Assembly (NCBI RefSeq): GCF_021233055.1
Contig: NZ_CP089538.1
Location: 4,356,501-4,420,500, forward strand
Direction of reading: 5' to 3'
Source: Spirosoma oryzicola
Lineage (GTDB): Bacteria > Bacteroidota > Bacteroidia > Cytophagales > Spirosomataceae
DNA: 64,000 nt
The position numbers were made by a program, and so were the translations under genes. The notes below the pieces were generated by a model that worked only from the letters and a program-made list of their open reading frames with translations, searched no databases and had not been told where the DNA came from. Numbering within the stretch: position 1 is the stretch's first letter; every line of letters starts with the position of its first letter. Below, piece after piece: positions 7,462 to 17,073 of the stretch.

Positions 7462-10400
7462 TTACTTCATAGTATACGTTTGCACGGGTTGACCCGTTAC
7501 CCCTACCAAGAGCTCGGTTTGTCCAGCCACACGTACAACAGAGAGATCGCGAACATCACCGCTCCAACACAAACCCGACTGTGGCATGGGTACGTAAGCA
7601 AATAGGGGCTTTCCTGGTCGAGATCGGTTCAGAAACAGTTGCCCTCGATTGGCATCCGACCTACCCAGCCGAACCCGGTTGTACTCGCGGTTACCGCCAA
7701 TGATCAGGTCGAGCAAACCGTCCTTATTAACATCAACAGCGGCCAATGCGTAAGCCGGAGTAACCTGCGCTTCTATGGGCAACGGTTGCGCAGTAAAGCG
7801 GTTCGACTCATTGTGAAACAGCACCGTTCGTAGCTCGGCAGCCTGAAGCTTTTGCGCCCTTTTTAGCTCATCTTCCGTAAACAAATCGGTAATCGTAGCT
7901 TTTGAGTAGCTCGTATAGTCGGTGAACTTCTTGCGTAGCGCAACTACCTGATCGAGCATTTCGTCGCGGGCGTTGAAAGGAAACGGTTCTTTGGGTGATT
8001 TAGCATTTCTATCATAACCGGCCAGCACGGGTAGCTGATTTCCGGTGATGCTTTCCATTCCGTACAAGGTTAACGGGTGGTTTAGGTCGGCCCGCAGTTG
8101 GCTATTTAAACCGGCATTAGCCGCTATAATATCGGGCTTTCCATCGTTGTCGAAATCGCCCACCAGCAGCCGGTTCCAGCAACCCGTTACAGCTGACAAA
8201 CCGTTGTTCAACCGCTGCATCTGCCCTTTCTGAAACGTAAACGTCTGAATCGGTCCGAAGTCCGTCGCCACAATTAGTTCAGGTTTACCATCCGAGGTTA
8301 GATCGGCAAAAACAGCATCGGTGACCATACCAAGTTGCTTCAACGTGCCCTGTTGCGTCGTAATATCTGAGAAATTTCCTTTGCCATCGTTCAGCAACAA
8401 ATGACTCACTGGCGATTCTGGATAGCGGCCCGACACAACCCGCGCGCCAATGAACAGGTCACGGTCGCCGTCGCCATCCACGTCAGCCGTGCGCACACAC
8501 GATGCGCTAACGAGCACATCAGGGAAAGCATTAGCCTTCGTCAGTTTTCCAGTACCATCGTTCAGATACAAGCGCGCTTTCAGTCGAGCGTCATCGGCAG
8601 GCAATTCATAACCGGCGCTTGCGACAACCAGATCGAGGTCCCGGTCTCCATCCACATCTACCCATTCGGCTCCGGCATCTTCACAAGCCCGGTCTGCGAC
8701 GAGCGCGGGCTGCGAAAGAGGAATAAAACGTCCCGCGCGTTGCACGAACAATTGTCCACCCTGTCCCCGTCCCCTACCAATGAATACATCATCGAGGCCA
8801 TCGCCATTGGCATCACCAACCGCAAAACGGGGGCCTGTCTGCGACAGCATGTATGGTAATAATGGCTGAACTTTGAAATCATTGATCGTATCTTCCCGAT
8901 GCAATGCGGGTAGATTTTGCGTAACGTCCCAGTACGGTTTAAGAGTAGCCATTAAAACAGTTTCCGTAGTAGGTTTGTACGAAATAATTAATTGCGGCTT
9001 TCCGTCGGACTGAACACGCTGCGTTTTCCCATCGGCCCACCGAACCGTGACCGAATCAACGCGTGTCGTATTTCCCAGGCCAAACAACAACGGTCCATAC
9101 ATCGCCGACTGGAATCCCCGAACCGGCATGAATTCCTGCATCTGCATCCGTCCACCCGCCCAGACACTCACGCGCGATCCGATCAGCTTAGCCGGATTAG
9201 CGCCCGTCAGTTGAACCGACAAATAATGATTTGATGCGTTTTTCTCCGCGTGATTCTCGTAAACAGTAGCTTCCGCGTTGACATTGTTGATGACTAAGTC
9301 CAGGTCACCGTCGTTATCCAAGTCCGCGTATACAGCCCCATTCGATAGTGAAGGCTCTTTAAATCCCCAGTCGGTAGTTTTGTTTTCAAACGTTAGCTGT
9401 CCTGTATTTCGAAAGATGTAATTAGACTCGTCAATGCTGGGCATTTTGGCAATTACCGCCATCGGGTCGGATGACTTGCCAGTTTCGCGCGTTTTCAACT
9501 GTTCATCCATCGTGAACTTCAAAAACTCCATGTTCGTGTAATCGCGGGCGTAGCCGTTGGTAACGAACAGATCTTTCCAGCCGTCATTGTCAAAATCAGC
9601 GAAGAGGCCAGCCCAGCTCCAGTCCGTGTTTGAGACACCCGCTAATTGCCCGATTTCGCTAAAAACAGGAACAGCAGGTTTCGTTTTTCCCTCACTATTC
9701 GCTTCTGGTTGATCACCCACGTTCAGTTGAAGCATATTACGCATCGTCTGGTGGTGAAATCCAGCGCGTAGCAGTTGCTCATATTTATCGTAATTATCGT
9801 CGCCCGACGTTAGTTTGATCCGCTCGTTGTTTTCCGGCAGCATGTCGAGCGTTAGCAGATCCGTTCGGCCATCGTTGTTGATGTCAGCCGCGTCGGAGCC
9901 CATCGAATACAGTGACGTGTGCCCCATCGCATTCCGCACCACTTCCTGAAAGCTTCCGTTCTGCTGATTGATGTACAAATAATCGTTTTCGTTGTAGTCG
10001 TTGGAAACGTACAGGTCGGGCCAGCCGTCGTTGTTGAAATCGCTTACCGCTACGCCAAGACCAAAACTAAGCACGTTGGAAACCATACCCGCTGAGGCTG
10101 ATACGTCAACGAATTTACCGTTTTGATTTTGGTACAGTTTGCTTGAGTAGTTGGGGTTGTTCTGCTGTTTATAACTGCCGATCATACGACTGAATCCGGC
10201 AAACTCCTGCACCGAGTGGTTCAACAGAAAACAGTCCAGATCACCGTCGCGGTCGTAATCGAAGAAAGCGGCCTGGGTCGAATAGGCCGGATCATCTAAC
10301 CCGTACTCGGCAGCTTTTTCCGAAAACGTTAAATTTTTGTTGTTGATGAACAGTAAGTTCCGGCGCAATCGAACATCGACAGCCGCTGACCGACAAACGT

Positions 10401-10788
10401 AAATATCGAGCCAGCCATCGGCGTTGATATCGACTAGCGAAACGCCGGTGTTCCATCCGTCGGCAGCACCAACGCCCGCTTTGTCGGTAATATCCTCAAA
10501 GGTTATTTCGCCGGAATCCGGTTCCGTCTTGTTTAGATATAGTTTGTTGGCATTGAGATTTCCGGTAAAATACAGATCCGTCAGACCGTCGTTGTTGAAG
10601 TCACCAGCGGCCACCCCGCCCCCGTTGTAGAAATAACCATACTTCAGGACGTTAAACTCGGGGGCTTCATCGAGTGTATTCTTGAAGGTGACGTTCGTTT
10701 GGGATGATGACAGTTTCTCGAACAACGTATCGTTTCCCTGACAACCAGCCAGCAACAATACAAGCAAACCTAGTTGATACGTCTTCAT
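7462..10788 (-). CDS. FG-GAP/VCBS repeat lipoprotein with ASPIC/UnbV domain
   Basis: A large lipoprotein (about 1108 residues from ATG 10788; a TTG nine bases upstream is a poorer start). The lipobox LLLAGC puts the acylated Cys near residue 16. Many calcium-binding FG-GAP/VCBS repeats follow (GDFNNDGLTDLYFTGN, DINADGWLDIYV, DYDRDGDLDCFL, DFDNDGWKDLFVTNGY, DLDNDGDLDLVINN, DVDGDRDLDLVV). An ASPIC/UnbV segment (SVWAGGRMQMQEFMPVRGFQ, VTVRWADGKTQRV) lies between the two repeat blocks. Such proteins form beta-propellers at the cell surface and in Bacteroidota commonly accompany SusC/SusD pairs. This gene lies 84 bp after susD on the same strand, so it is probably the last gene of that operon and may bind the substrate. 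Substrate unknown. Confidence 0.88.
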   Translation of the reverse strand: MKTYQLGLLVLLLAGCQGNDTLFEKLSSSQTNVTFKNTLDEAPEFNVLKYGYFYNGGGVAAGDFNNDGLTDLYFTGNLNANKLYLNKTEPDSGEITFEDITDKAGVGAADGWNTGVSLVDINADGWLDIYVCRSAAVDVRLRRNLLFINNKNLTFSEKAAEYGLDDPAYSTQAAFFDYDRDGDLDCFLLNHSVQEFAGFSRMIGSYKQQNNPNYSSKLYQNQNGKFVDVSASAGMVSNVLSFGLGVAVSDFNNDGWPDLYVSNDYNENDYLYINQQNGSFQEVVRNAMGHTSLYSMGSDAADINNDGRTDLLTLDMLPENNERIKLTSGDDNYDKYEQLLRAGFHHQTMRNMLQLNVGDQPEANSEGKTKPAVPVFSEIGQLAGVSNTDWSWAGLFADFDNDGWKDLFVTNGYARDYTNMEFLKFTMDEQLKTRETGKSSDPMAVIAKMPSIDESNYIFRNTGQLTFENKTTDWGFKEPSLSNGAVYADLDNDGDLDLVINNVNAEATVYENHAEKNASNHYLSVQLTGANPAKLIGSRVSVWAGGRMQMQEFMPVRGFQSAMYGPLLFGLGNTTRVDSVTVRWADGKTQRVQSDGKPQLIISYKPTTETVLMATLKPYWDVTQNLPALHREDTINDFKVQPLLPYMLSQTGPRFAVGDANGDGLDDVFIGRGRGQGGQLFVQRAGRFIPLSQPALVADRACEDAGAEWVDVDGDRDLDLVVASAGYELPADDARLKARLYLNDGTGKLTKANAFPDVLVSASCVRTADVDGDGDRDLFIGARVVSGRYPESPVSHLLLNDGKGNFSDITTQQGTLKQLGMVTDAVFADLTSDGKPELIVATDFGPIQTFTFQKGQMQRLNNGLSAVTGCWNRLLVGDFDNDGKPDIIAANAGLNSQLRADLNHPLTLYGMESITGNQLPVLAGYDRNAKSPKEPFPFNARDEMLDQVVALRKKFTDYTSYSKATITDLFTEDELKRAQKLQAAELRTVLFHNESNRFTAQPLPIEAQVTPAYALAAVDVNKDGLLDLIIGGNREYNRVRLGRSDANRGQLFLNRSRPGKPLFAYVPMPQSGLCWSGDVRDLSVVRVAGQTELLVGVTGQPVQTYTMK

Positions 10789-10821
10789 TGAATGCAATTT
10801 ACAGTTACGGTTGGCCTTAAA

Positions 10822-10857
10822 TCGTGAAAGCGGACGAGTTACCGCCCGCTTTCACGA
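10822..10857. terminator. Intercistronic hairpin between susD-like and FG-GAP genes
   Basis: A 12-bp stem (10822-10833 with 10846-10857) lies in the gap after the susD-like stop. On the minus strand it is followed only by a weak T-run, so it may partially terminate or protect the upstream susC-susD message. Confidence 0.45.
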
Positions 10858-10881
10858 CCTATGCACTAAAGATAACGTCAA

Positions 10882-12435
10882 TTAATTTTTATCCCACCAT
10901 AATGGCGTAGTCACTTTATCGGGTCCGTTTAGCAATGACTCTGCTTTTTTGGCTTCGACGGCGTTGGTCTGCTGCTCGACGAGCAGAATAGGTATCCGGC
11001 GCAAGACACCACCCGCCGGAATATCCGGGTTGTCGGAGTTGGCGACCGGGTACAATTTCGGGAAACGCGTCCGGCGGTACTCGGCCCAGCCTTCAAACCC
11101 ATCCGGGAAAATAGCCAGCCATTTCTGCGTACCGATCTGCTCCCGCTGGATAGCTTCGGTGCTGCCCCAGGCAACCGGAATGTTGCTCAACGGACTTGAT
11201 TTCAGGTAGTCATTTGGCGCTACGGGCGTTTTGGTGCTATTCTGATAAGCTGTAATAGACGCGGCATCCGTTACACCCCACTGCTTTAAGGAGTTTTCGA
11301 TTCCTTTGTTATACAGCTCCTTCGCGGTTCCGCCCATTTTCCAGCCGTTCAGGGCTCCTTCGGCCATCAGGAAATACGCTTCGGCAGTAGCCATCACGTT
11401 TTGAGCCGTTCCCAGACCGGTTGAAGTCCAGCGCTGGCCTACGTGCGAATTGTAATCAGCGGTATTGGTTGGATCGGTCAACTGAGTCGTCGTCAAACCG
11501 TTCCGCAGCCCTTCGTAGCTATTTGTTTTCACCGCCGGTAGAAAGTAGGTCGGCAGCCGTGGGTCTTCATACCCTTTGAGCACCGACTCCATAGCCGCAC
11601 TCATCCGAAACTCGTTCCAGTCCGACATGATGGCCAAACCATTATTGTCGCCACCTTTCGTGCTACGCTGCACCAGGGCATCGTCGTCGGGGCTAGTCGT
11701 CAGGATTCCACCCGCAACGGCGGCTTCCGCTTCTGATTTAGCGCGGGTCGGATCAACTTTAGAGATCCGTAGCGCCAACCGCAACCGGAGTGTATTGGCA
11801 AACTTGATCCATTTGTTCACGTCACCGCCGTAAATCAAATCAAACGAGCCGTAGGGTTTCTCAGCTGTTTTCGCTTTCAGAACCGTTGTGGCAGCGGCTA
11901 ATCGCTTGAAGAAATCGTCGTAAATCTTGTCCTGCGCGTCGTAAGCAACCGAGGTGGCCGGTTCGCCCGCTTTGAAATACGGAATAGGTCCGACATAATC
12001 TGTCCAACGGTGGAATGAATATACCCACCAGATGCTTGCCAGCGCATTTTCCGCCGAACTGGCATCGGTACTCGACAGAATAGTTTTCAACTGCGGGACA
12101 ACCTCCGTGTACTGAGCGGTCCAGGGGCCTTGTAGCCAGTCCATGCGAATGACGAACCGATCTGATGGAAAGTACGTAGCGACGCAGGCAAAATACTGCG
12201 CGTACTGGTCAGAGAAAAGATTCTGCCCAACCTGGTAATTACCCGCCGGAAGCGTCGCTGCCGATTGCGCTTTGGAAAACAGGTAAGGAATTTCACCCGT
12301 ACCAATGATGGTTACTTTTGTTTTGTTGGTATTGATCTCGTCAAAATTGTTGGTGCAGCCAACCGCCCAGAACAAAGGGGCTGAAAGAGCAGCTGCCACA
12401 ACAGACTGACGTAGCCGTTTTTTATAGGAAGTCAT
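10882..12435 (-). CDS. SusD/RagB-family outer-membrane lipoprotein
   Basis: A 517-residue protein of the SusD-like group 2 family. The signal peptide ends in WAVGC, giving a lipidated Cys27. NFDEINTNKTKVT just after the cysteine, the TPR-like helices (ALASIWWVYSFHRWTDYVGPIPYF, WIKFANTLRLRLALRI) and the C-terminal EQIGTQKWLAIFPDGFEGWAEYRRTRFP are characteristic. SusD proteins lie on the outer face of the outer membrane and act as a lid over the SusC channel to capture glycans or peptides. It starts 20 bp after the susC-like stop on the same strand, so the two form one operon. No enzyme gene nearby reveals the substrate. Confidence 0.95.
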   Translation of the reverse strand: MTSYKKRLRQSVVAAALSAPLFWAVGCTNNFDEINTNKTKVTIIGTGEIPYLFSKAQSAATLPAGNYQVGQNLFSDQYAQYFACVATYFPSDRFVIRMDWLQGPWTAQYTEVVPQLKTILSSTDASSAENALASIWWVYSFHRWTDYVGPIPYFKAGEPATSVAYDAQDKIYDDFFKRLAAATTVLKAKTAEKPYGSFDLIYGGDVNKWIKFANTLRLRLALRISKVDPTRAKSEAEAAVAGGILTTSPDDDALVQRSTKGGDNNGLAIMSDWNEFRMSAAMESVLKGYEDPRLPTYFLPAVKTNSYEGLRNGLTTTQLTDPTNTADYNSHVGQRWTSTGLGTAQNVMATAEAYFLMAEGALNGWKMGGTAKELYNKGIENSLKQWGVTDAASITAYQNSTKTPVAPNDYLKSSPLSNIPVAWGSTEAIQREQIGTQKWLAIFPDGFEGWAEYRRTRFPKLYPVANSDNPDIPAGGVLRRIPILLVEQQTNAVEAKKAESLLNGPDKVTTPLWWDKN

Positions 12436-12454
12436 AGTGACAATAGTTTCAAGT

Positions 12455-15400
12455 TTAGAAAGAAAGTTTCAGGTTTACGCCCAGACTGCGGTTGGATGGC
12501 AGCGTACCATACTCAACGCCCTGAAAGTTTCCGTTACCGATGTTAACGTCCGGATCAAACCACATCGTACGCTTGCCAACGCCGGGGATATCCAGTAGCG
12601 ACTTACCCCGGTAAATCCAGAACAGGTTACGAGCGACAAACGACAGCTGTGCCGATTTGATGAAAATGTTCGACGGCACCGGAATTCGGTAACCCAGCGA
12701 GAGTTCGCGAACGCGGAAGTTGGTAGCATCGTAAGCGAAAAATTCACCCCAGCCGTAACGCTTACCCGATACGGTCTGCCAGAATTGCTCAGCCCGGATT
12801 GCCTGCGTGTTTTCTCTGCCGGCCCCTTCGATCGTTGTACCATCCGCACCCGTAACACCCCCTGTTACCGCTGGCAGTACCCAGTTTCCTTCCCGCTTCT
12901 GAGCGGTTGCTTCCGTGATACCGCTGAATGCGAGGTTCATTTCTGTACCCGACACCGCAATACCGCCTAACCGGCCATCGACCAGTACGCGGAGTGAAAA
13001 GCCTTTGAACGTGAAGCTATTCGTCAGACCCAGGAGCATCTTCGGGTTAAAGTTACCGATGTATTCCTGATCTTTCGTGGCAATTGGTAGTCCCGTAGAC
13101 GTAATCGACCGGCTTCCATCAGCAGCCGTTATTGATTGAGAGGCAACCACGTAGCGGCCATTCGCATCACGCTGCCAGCGGTAAGCGATCAGATCGCCGT
13201 AAGAACCGCCTTCCTGCACGATTGGCGACGCTGACCGACCAAACCCACCCGACAGGAACGCCGTTTTGATATCGGGCGACAGACTAACGATTTTGTTGCG
13301 GTTCAACCCCATGTTGAACGTCAGGTCCCACGAGAAACGGTCGTTTTTGATAGCCGTTCCGTTGATTACAACCTCAAGTCCCATGTTGCGAATATCGCCC
13401 GCGTTGATGTACTGCTCTTTGAATCCGGATGCCGGAGCCAGACCCAGTTTCAGCAATTGGTTAATCGAGTTCGTTTTGTAGGCCGTAATCGTTGCCCCCA
13501 GGCGGTTACTCAGGAAACGGGCGTCAATCCCGATCTCCAAACTTTTCGTGATCTCCGGCTTGAGGTTACCAATAGCCTGCGTTCCGTCCCGGCTGATAAA
13601 TCCAGAACCAGCCCCCTGCGAGTACGAGTAGTTTGTTTGCAGCAGGTAAGGATCTGCACTGTTACCCACTTGGGCGTACGATGCGTTTAGTTTCAGAAAC
13701 GATAATGGTCCCGATAGCTTTAACAGATCGGACAACACGACCGAAGCACCGACCGACGGATACTGGAATGAGTACGGTTTAGGCAGCGTTGATGACCAGT
13801 CATTGCGCAAACTGGCATTGACGAAAATAGCATCCCGCCAGGCCAGCGATGCCTGTCCAAACAGCGACTGCGTCTGTACGCGCGTAAAATCGTCCGTCAA
13901 GCTCTGGTTCGTACCAAAGTTCAGGTTAAACCGGTTTGGTACATTCAAGCCATCCGCCAGCGCGTATGTCGACTGATAGCGGGTGTCTTGGATAATCGCA
14001 CCAGCTTGATAATCGAGCGAAAAATCACCGCCGATTTTGTTTCTACCTTCGATCAACAAATCATACCAGCTTTGCGTATTGACAATGTTGTTGCGGGAGA
14101 ATTTACCACCGGCCTGGTTAGCCCACAGGATTGTACCCTGCGAGTAGCTTTCTTCATTTTTATCGAAGTACTTGTCGAGGTTAGCCCGTCCCTGAATACT
14201 CAAGAAATCGGTCAGTTGGTATTTCGCCAGAACGAATCCGATAACACGGTCACGATACTGGTTGATAGCGGTCTGGTTCAGCATCCAGTACGGATTCTGG
14301 TAGATCGAGTTCAGCGTAGAAGGCCAGGCCGTTGGCGTCGGCTGGTCGAAGGCGTTGGGAGCCGCGTAATTCTGGGCATTAGCCAGACTAACGTTCCGGG
14401 GAATCTGGTAGATGTCCATGACCGGCGCGTTTTCTTCGCCCGTACGGGGCTTGTTCAATACCGACTGGTTGATGTAGGTCACTTTCGCGTCGGTCGACAA
14501 CTTCGAGCTGATCTGGTTTGATAAGCGCAGGTTGATCGTGTGCCGCGTCAGGTTGTTGCCCGGTACCGTTCCCTGTAGCGCGTTGTTGGTGTACGACAAA
14601 TACGTCTGCGATTTGTCCGATCCGCCCGTGATACCAACCGAATTGTTAAGGCTTACGGCGGTCCGGAAGAAATCACGGATGTTATTTGGCTGAGCCGAAT
14701 ACGTATCCTGCTGGCCGAGATAATTCGTGTACGACTGACCCGTCATGGCTGCTCCCCAGCTGTCGCCTTTTTCGGCGTTCAGAACACCACCCACACCTTG
14801 TCCATACTGGTTTTGTACCATGGGCAGGGCAAAGGGTTTGTCAACAGAAACGCCCGAGTTCAGATCGACCGAAACCCGCCCCGATTTACCTCGTTTCGTA
14901 GTAATCAGGATTACGCCGTTGGCCGCCTGGCTACCGTACAACGCGGCAGCCGAAGCACCACGCAGCACCGTTACGTTCTCGATGTCGTCGGGGTTGATGT
15001 TCGACGCACCGTCCGAATTGGCAACGCTACCAAAGTCGCTCGTTGCTTGTCCGAACGTGCTGTTATTGATTGGAACACCATCGACGACCATCAGAGCGTT
15101 GTTCGTTCCCTGGATAGAGCGGTTACCACGCAACACAATGCGTGAACCCGAACCCGGACCACCGGACCCCTGCGTAATGTACGCGCCCGCAATTTTGCCC
15201 TGCAATGTGTTCAGGACGTTACCGTCGCGCACTTCGTTGATTTGCGCAGGTTTGATGGTCTGCGTGGCATAACTCAGCGCTTTTGATTCCCGCTTAATCC
15301 CCAAGGCCGTTACGACTACCTCGCCCAGCACCCGGTCGTCAGACACCAACGATACCGTAATCTGCGATTGGCCGGGCGTCAACGCTACATCTTTCGTTAC

Positions 15401-15634
15401 GTACCCTACCGATGAAACGGTTAACACGACATTTCCGCTCGGTACTGTCAGCCGAAAATCACCTGCCGCGTCGGTCGTTGTACCGCGTGTGGTTCCTTTG
15501 ATGACTACGTTCGCTCCGGTGATGGGTTGCGTCTGATCATCGCGAAGTGTGCCGGTTATCTGCCTGTCCTGCGCTAACGCTATGCGCGTCGTGGCAACTA
15601 TAAACAGCACACAAAAAAGTAAGTATTTTTGCAT
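12455..15634 (-). CDS. SusC/RagA-family TonB-linked outer-membrane transporter
   Basis: A 1059-residue TonB-dependent transporter. It has a signal peptide ending near residue 22 (ARIALAQ region), a carboxypeptidase-regulatory-like domain (about 24-105, ITGTLRDDQTQPITGANVVIKG), a plug with VVTALGIKRESKALSYATQ, NVLNTLQGKIAG, VDGVPINN and VLRGASAAALYGSQAANGVI, and a 22-strand barrel ending in the aromatic LGVNLKLSF. SusC takes up SusD-captured ligands across the outer membrane with TonB-ExbBD energy. It heads the operon susC-susD-FG-GAP. No sigma/anti-sigma pair or hybrid sensor is next to it, so its regulation is not visible here. The gap to the divergent gene at 15830 is 195 bp and AT-rich. 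Confidence 0.96.
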   Translation of the reverse strand: MQKYLLFCVLFIVATTRIALAQDRQITGTLRDDQTQPITGANVVIKGTTRGTTTDAAGDFRLTVPSGNVVLTVSSVGYVTKDVALTPGQSQITVSLVSDDRVLGEVVVTALGIKRESKALSYATQTIKPAQINEVRDGNVLNTLQGKIAGAYITQGSGGPGSGSRIVLRGNRSIQGTNNALMVVDGVPINNSTFGQATSDFGSVANSDGASNINPDDIENVTVLRGASAAALYGSQAANGVILITTKRGKSGRVSVDLNSGVSVDKPFALPMVQNQYGQGVGGVLNAEKGDSWGAAMTGQSYTNYLGQQDTYSAQPNNIRDFFRTAVSLNNSVGITGGSDKSQTYLSYTNNALQGTVPGNNLTRHTINLRLSNQISSKLSTDAKVTYINQSVLNKPRTGEENAPVMDIYQIPRNVSLANAQNYAAPNAFDQPTPTAWPSTLNSIYQNPYWMLNQTAINQYRDRVIGFVLAKYQLTDFLSIQGRANLDKYFDKNEESYSQGTILWANQAGGKFSRNNIVNTQSWYDLLIEGRNKIGGDFSLDYQAGAIIQDTRYQSTYALADGLNVPNRFNLNFGTNQSLTDDFTRVQTQSLFGQASLAWRDAIFVNASLRNDWSSTLPKPYSFQYPSVGASVVLSDLLKLSGPLSFLKLNASYAQVGNSADPYLLQTNYSYSQGAGSGFISRDGTQAIGNLKPEITKSLEIGIDARFLSNRLGATITAYKTNSINQLLKLGLAPASGFKEQYINAGDIRNMGLEVVINGTAIKNDRFSWDLTFNMGLNRNKIVSLSPDIKTAFLSGGFGRSASPIVQEGGSYGDLIAYRWQRDANGRYVVASQSITAADGSRSITSTGLPIATKDQEYIGNFNPKMLLGLTNSFTFKGFSLRVLVDGRLGGIAVSGTEMNLAFSGITEATAQKREGNWVLPAVTGGVTGADGTTIEGAGRENTQAIRAEQFWQTVSGKRYGWGEFFAYDATNFRVRELSLGYRIPVPSNIFIKSAQLSFVARNLFWIYRGKSLLDIPGVGKRTMWFDPDVNIGNGNFQGVEYGTLPSNRSLGVNLKLSF

Positions 15635-15775
15635 AGGACGTCAATCTGGTTTGGTTAAGTCAATATTTTAAAAAATATACAAAATGCATAGCTACAAATT
15701 TTAAAATTTTATTTTATCTGCAATCCATAAGAACCAAACTTTTTTATGCCGAAAAAAATATTTTCCATGTACTGC

Positions 15776-15807
15776 TTGACAGAGTGATATTTTCGCCCTT
15801 TACTTTG
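15776..15807 (+). promoter_or_regulatory. Possible promoter with inverted repeat before the DUF1361 gene
   Basis: TTG at 15776-15778 and TTACTTTG at 15800-15807 (one base off TAnnTTTG) are about 21 nt apart. The -7 region overlaps a 7-bp inverted repeat, TACTTTG / CAAAGTA (15801-15819), which could be an operator. Confidence 0.35.
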
Positions 15808-15829
15808 CAAAACAAAGTACTTTAAATAC

Positions 15830-16534
15830 ATGCAACAATCACTCTACCTCGCTGCTCGTCGGCCAGACGATCAGTACAGTCGCCCTAAAGTGGGTAAAGG
15901 TTTGACCGCACTAGCGGGCTTAACGGTAGCCGGTTTATGCTTAGTTGTCACGCGCGGGCTTCTCACTGGCAACTGGTGGTTTTTTATCATGCTGACCTGG
16001 AATCTGTTTCTCGCTTTTTTTCCATTAGGCGTGGTCCTTATCCTACGTGATTTGCGGTCGGCTGGCTTTACCAATCGTTGGCTACTCGGAAGTGGTTTGG
16101 CGCTCTGGCTGGCCTTCTTACCCAATGCTCCTTACATTATTACCGATCTTTTCCACATCAAACATGTGGATAACCCACTGCTTTGGTTCGACACGATGAC
16201 GCTTTTTCTGTTCGCGCAGACGGGGTTGCTAGCGGGTTTGTATTCATCTTTGGTCGTGCACCGGCTACTGCGCCCGCTCATCGGCACTCGGCTAACCTGG
16301 ATTATAGCACTATCCAGTCAGTTGCTATCCGGTTTTGGCATCTATCTGGGACGGTTTGGCCGGTGGAACAGCTGGGATGTCCTGACCAAACCATTGGCTT
16401 TGTTTGATGCGATTGCCGGGGCTGCCGATAACCACTTGAGCTTAAAATTGACAGTAGCCTATGGCTTCGTCCTGGTGGTACTGTATGTCGCTTTCTGGTG
16501 GTACGTTGACTATGAGCGCGATCAGGCCAATTGA
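15830..16534 (+). CDS. DUF1361 membrane protein
   Basis: A 234-residue integral membrane protein with about six or seven hydrophobic segments. The middle matches the DUF1361 family: MLTWNLFLAFFPLGVVLI, then LWLAFLPNAPYIITDLFHI and FDTMTLFLFAQTGLLAGLYSS. Function is unknown. It begins with ATG 15830, about 10 nt after an inverted repeat that overlaps the likely promoter, and is divergent from susC. A diacylglycerol kinase gene follows after 80 bp on the same strand, but no functional link is evident. Confidence 0.8.
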   Translation: MQQSLYLAARRPDDQYSRPKVGKGLTALAGLTVAGLCLVVTRGLLTGNWWFFIMLTWNLFLAFFPLGVVLILRDLRSAGFTNRWLLGSGLALWLAFLPNAPYIITDLFHIKHVDNPLLWFDTMTLFLFAQTGLLAGLYSSLVVHRLLRPLIGTRLTWIIALSSQLLSGFGIYLGRFGRWNSWDVLTKPLALFDAIAGAADNHLSLKLTVAYGFVLVVLYVAFWWYVDYERDQAN

Positions 16535-16614
16535 TACCGACTCATGCGTGCGTCATGTAAACCTTTTCTTGATTAGTCAACTACCACTACCCCATTTAGT
16601 ACTATGTTTGTCTC

Positions 16615-16980
16615 ATGATTAAGGTTCGTAAAGTTTGGCGTAGTTTTGGGTTTGCGGGGCAGGGTATTGTCGATTTGTTCCGTTACGAAAACAATGCTAA
16701 AGTCCATTTACTCATCGCAGCCCTGGTCGTTGTTGTTGGGTTATGCTTACAAATTAGCCGGTTGGAGTGGGCCGTTATTCTAACGCTGATCGGGCTAGTT
16801 TGGGCAGCCGAAGCCTTTAATACAGCGATTGAGAAGATTTGTGACTTTGTGTCGCCGGGTTTGCACCCTCAGATCAAAGCGATCAAGGATCTATCGTCTG
16901 GGGCGGTACTGATTCTGGCGATTACTGCTGTACTTGTCGGCTTGATTATTCTGGGCGGCAAATTGCTGACGATGCTTTGA
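16615..16980 (+). CDS. dgkA: Diacylglycerol/undecaprenol kinase family protein
   Basis: A 121-residue protein with three membrane helices. The family motif is clear: NNAKVHLLIAALV, then WAAEAFNTAIEKICDFVSPGLHPQIKAIKDLSSGAVLI, containing the catalytic Glu and the metal-binding Glu/Asp residues. DgkA-type kinases phosphorylate diacylglycerol (proteobacterial) or undecaprenol (Gram-positive) using ATP at the inner membrane, recycling lipids from envelope synthesis. Which lipid is used here cannot be decided from sequence. Length is typical. It stands between DUF1361 and an unrelated membrane protein/regulator pair. Confidence 0.9.
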   Translation: MIKVRKVWRSFGFAGQGIVDLFRYENNAKVHLLIAALVVVVGLCLQISRLEWAVILTLIGLVWAAEAFNTAIEKICDFVSPGLHPQIKAIKDLSSGAVLILAITAVLVGLIILGGKLLTML

Positions 16981-17073
16981 CGTTTATTTTTTGAGTAAGG
17001 TCTCTTTTTTTATTCCTATCAATCAGGACCTTCCATTACAACCGTACGGGCGATCCCGTAACTATTAGTTTCC

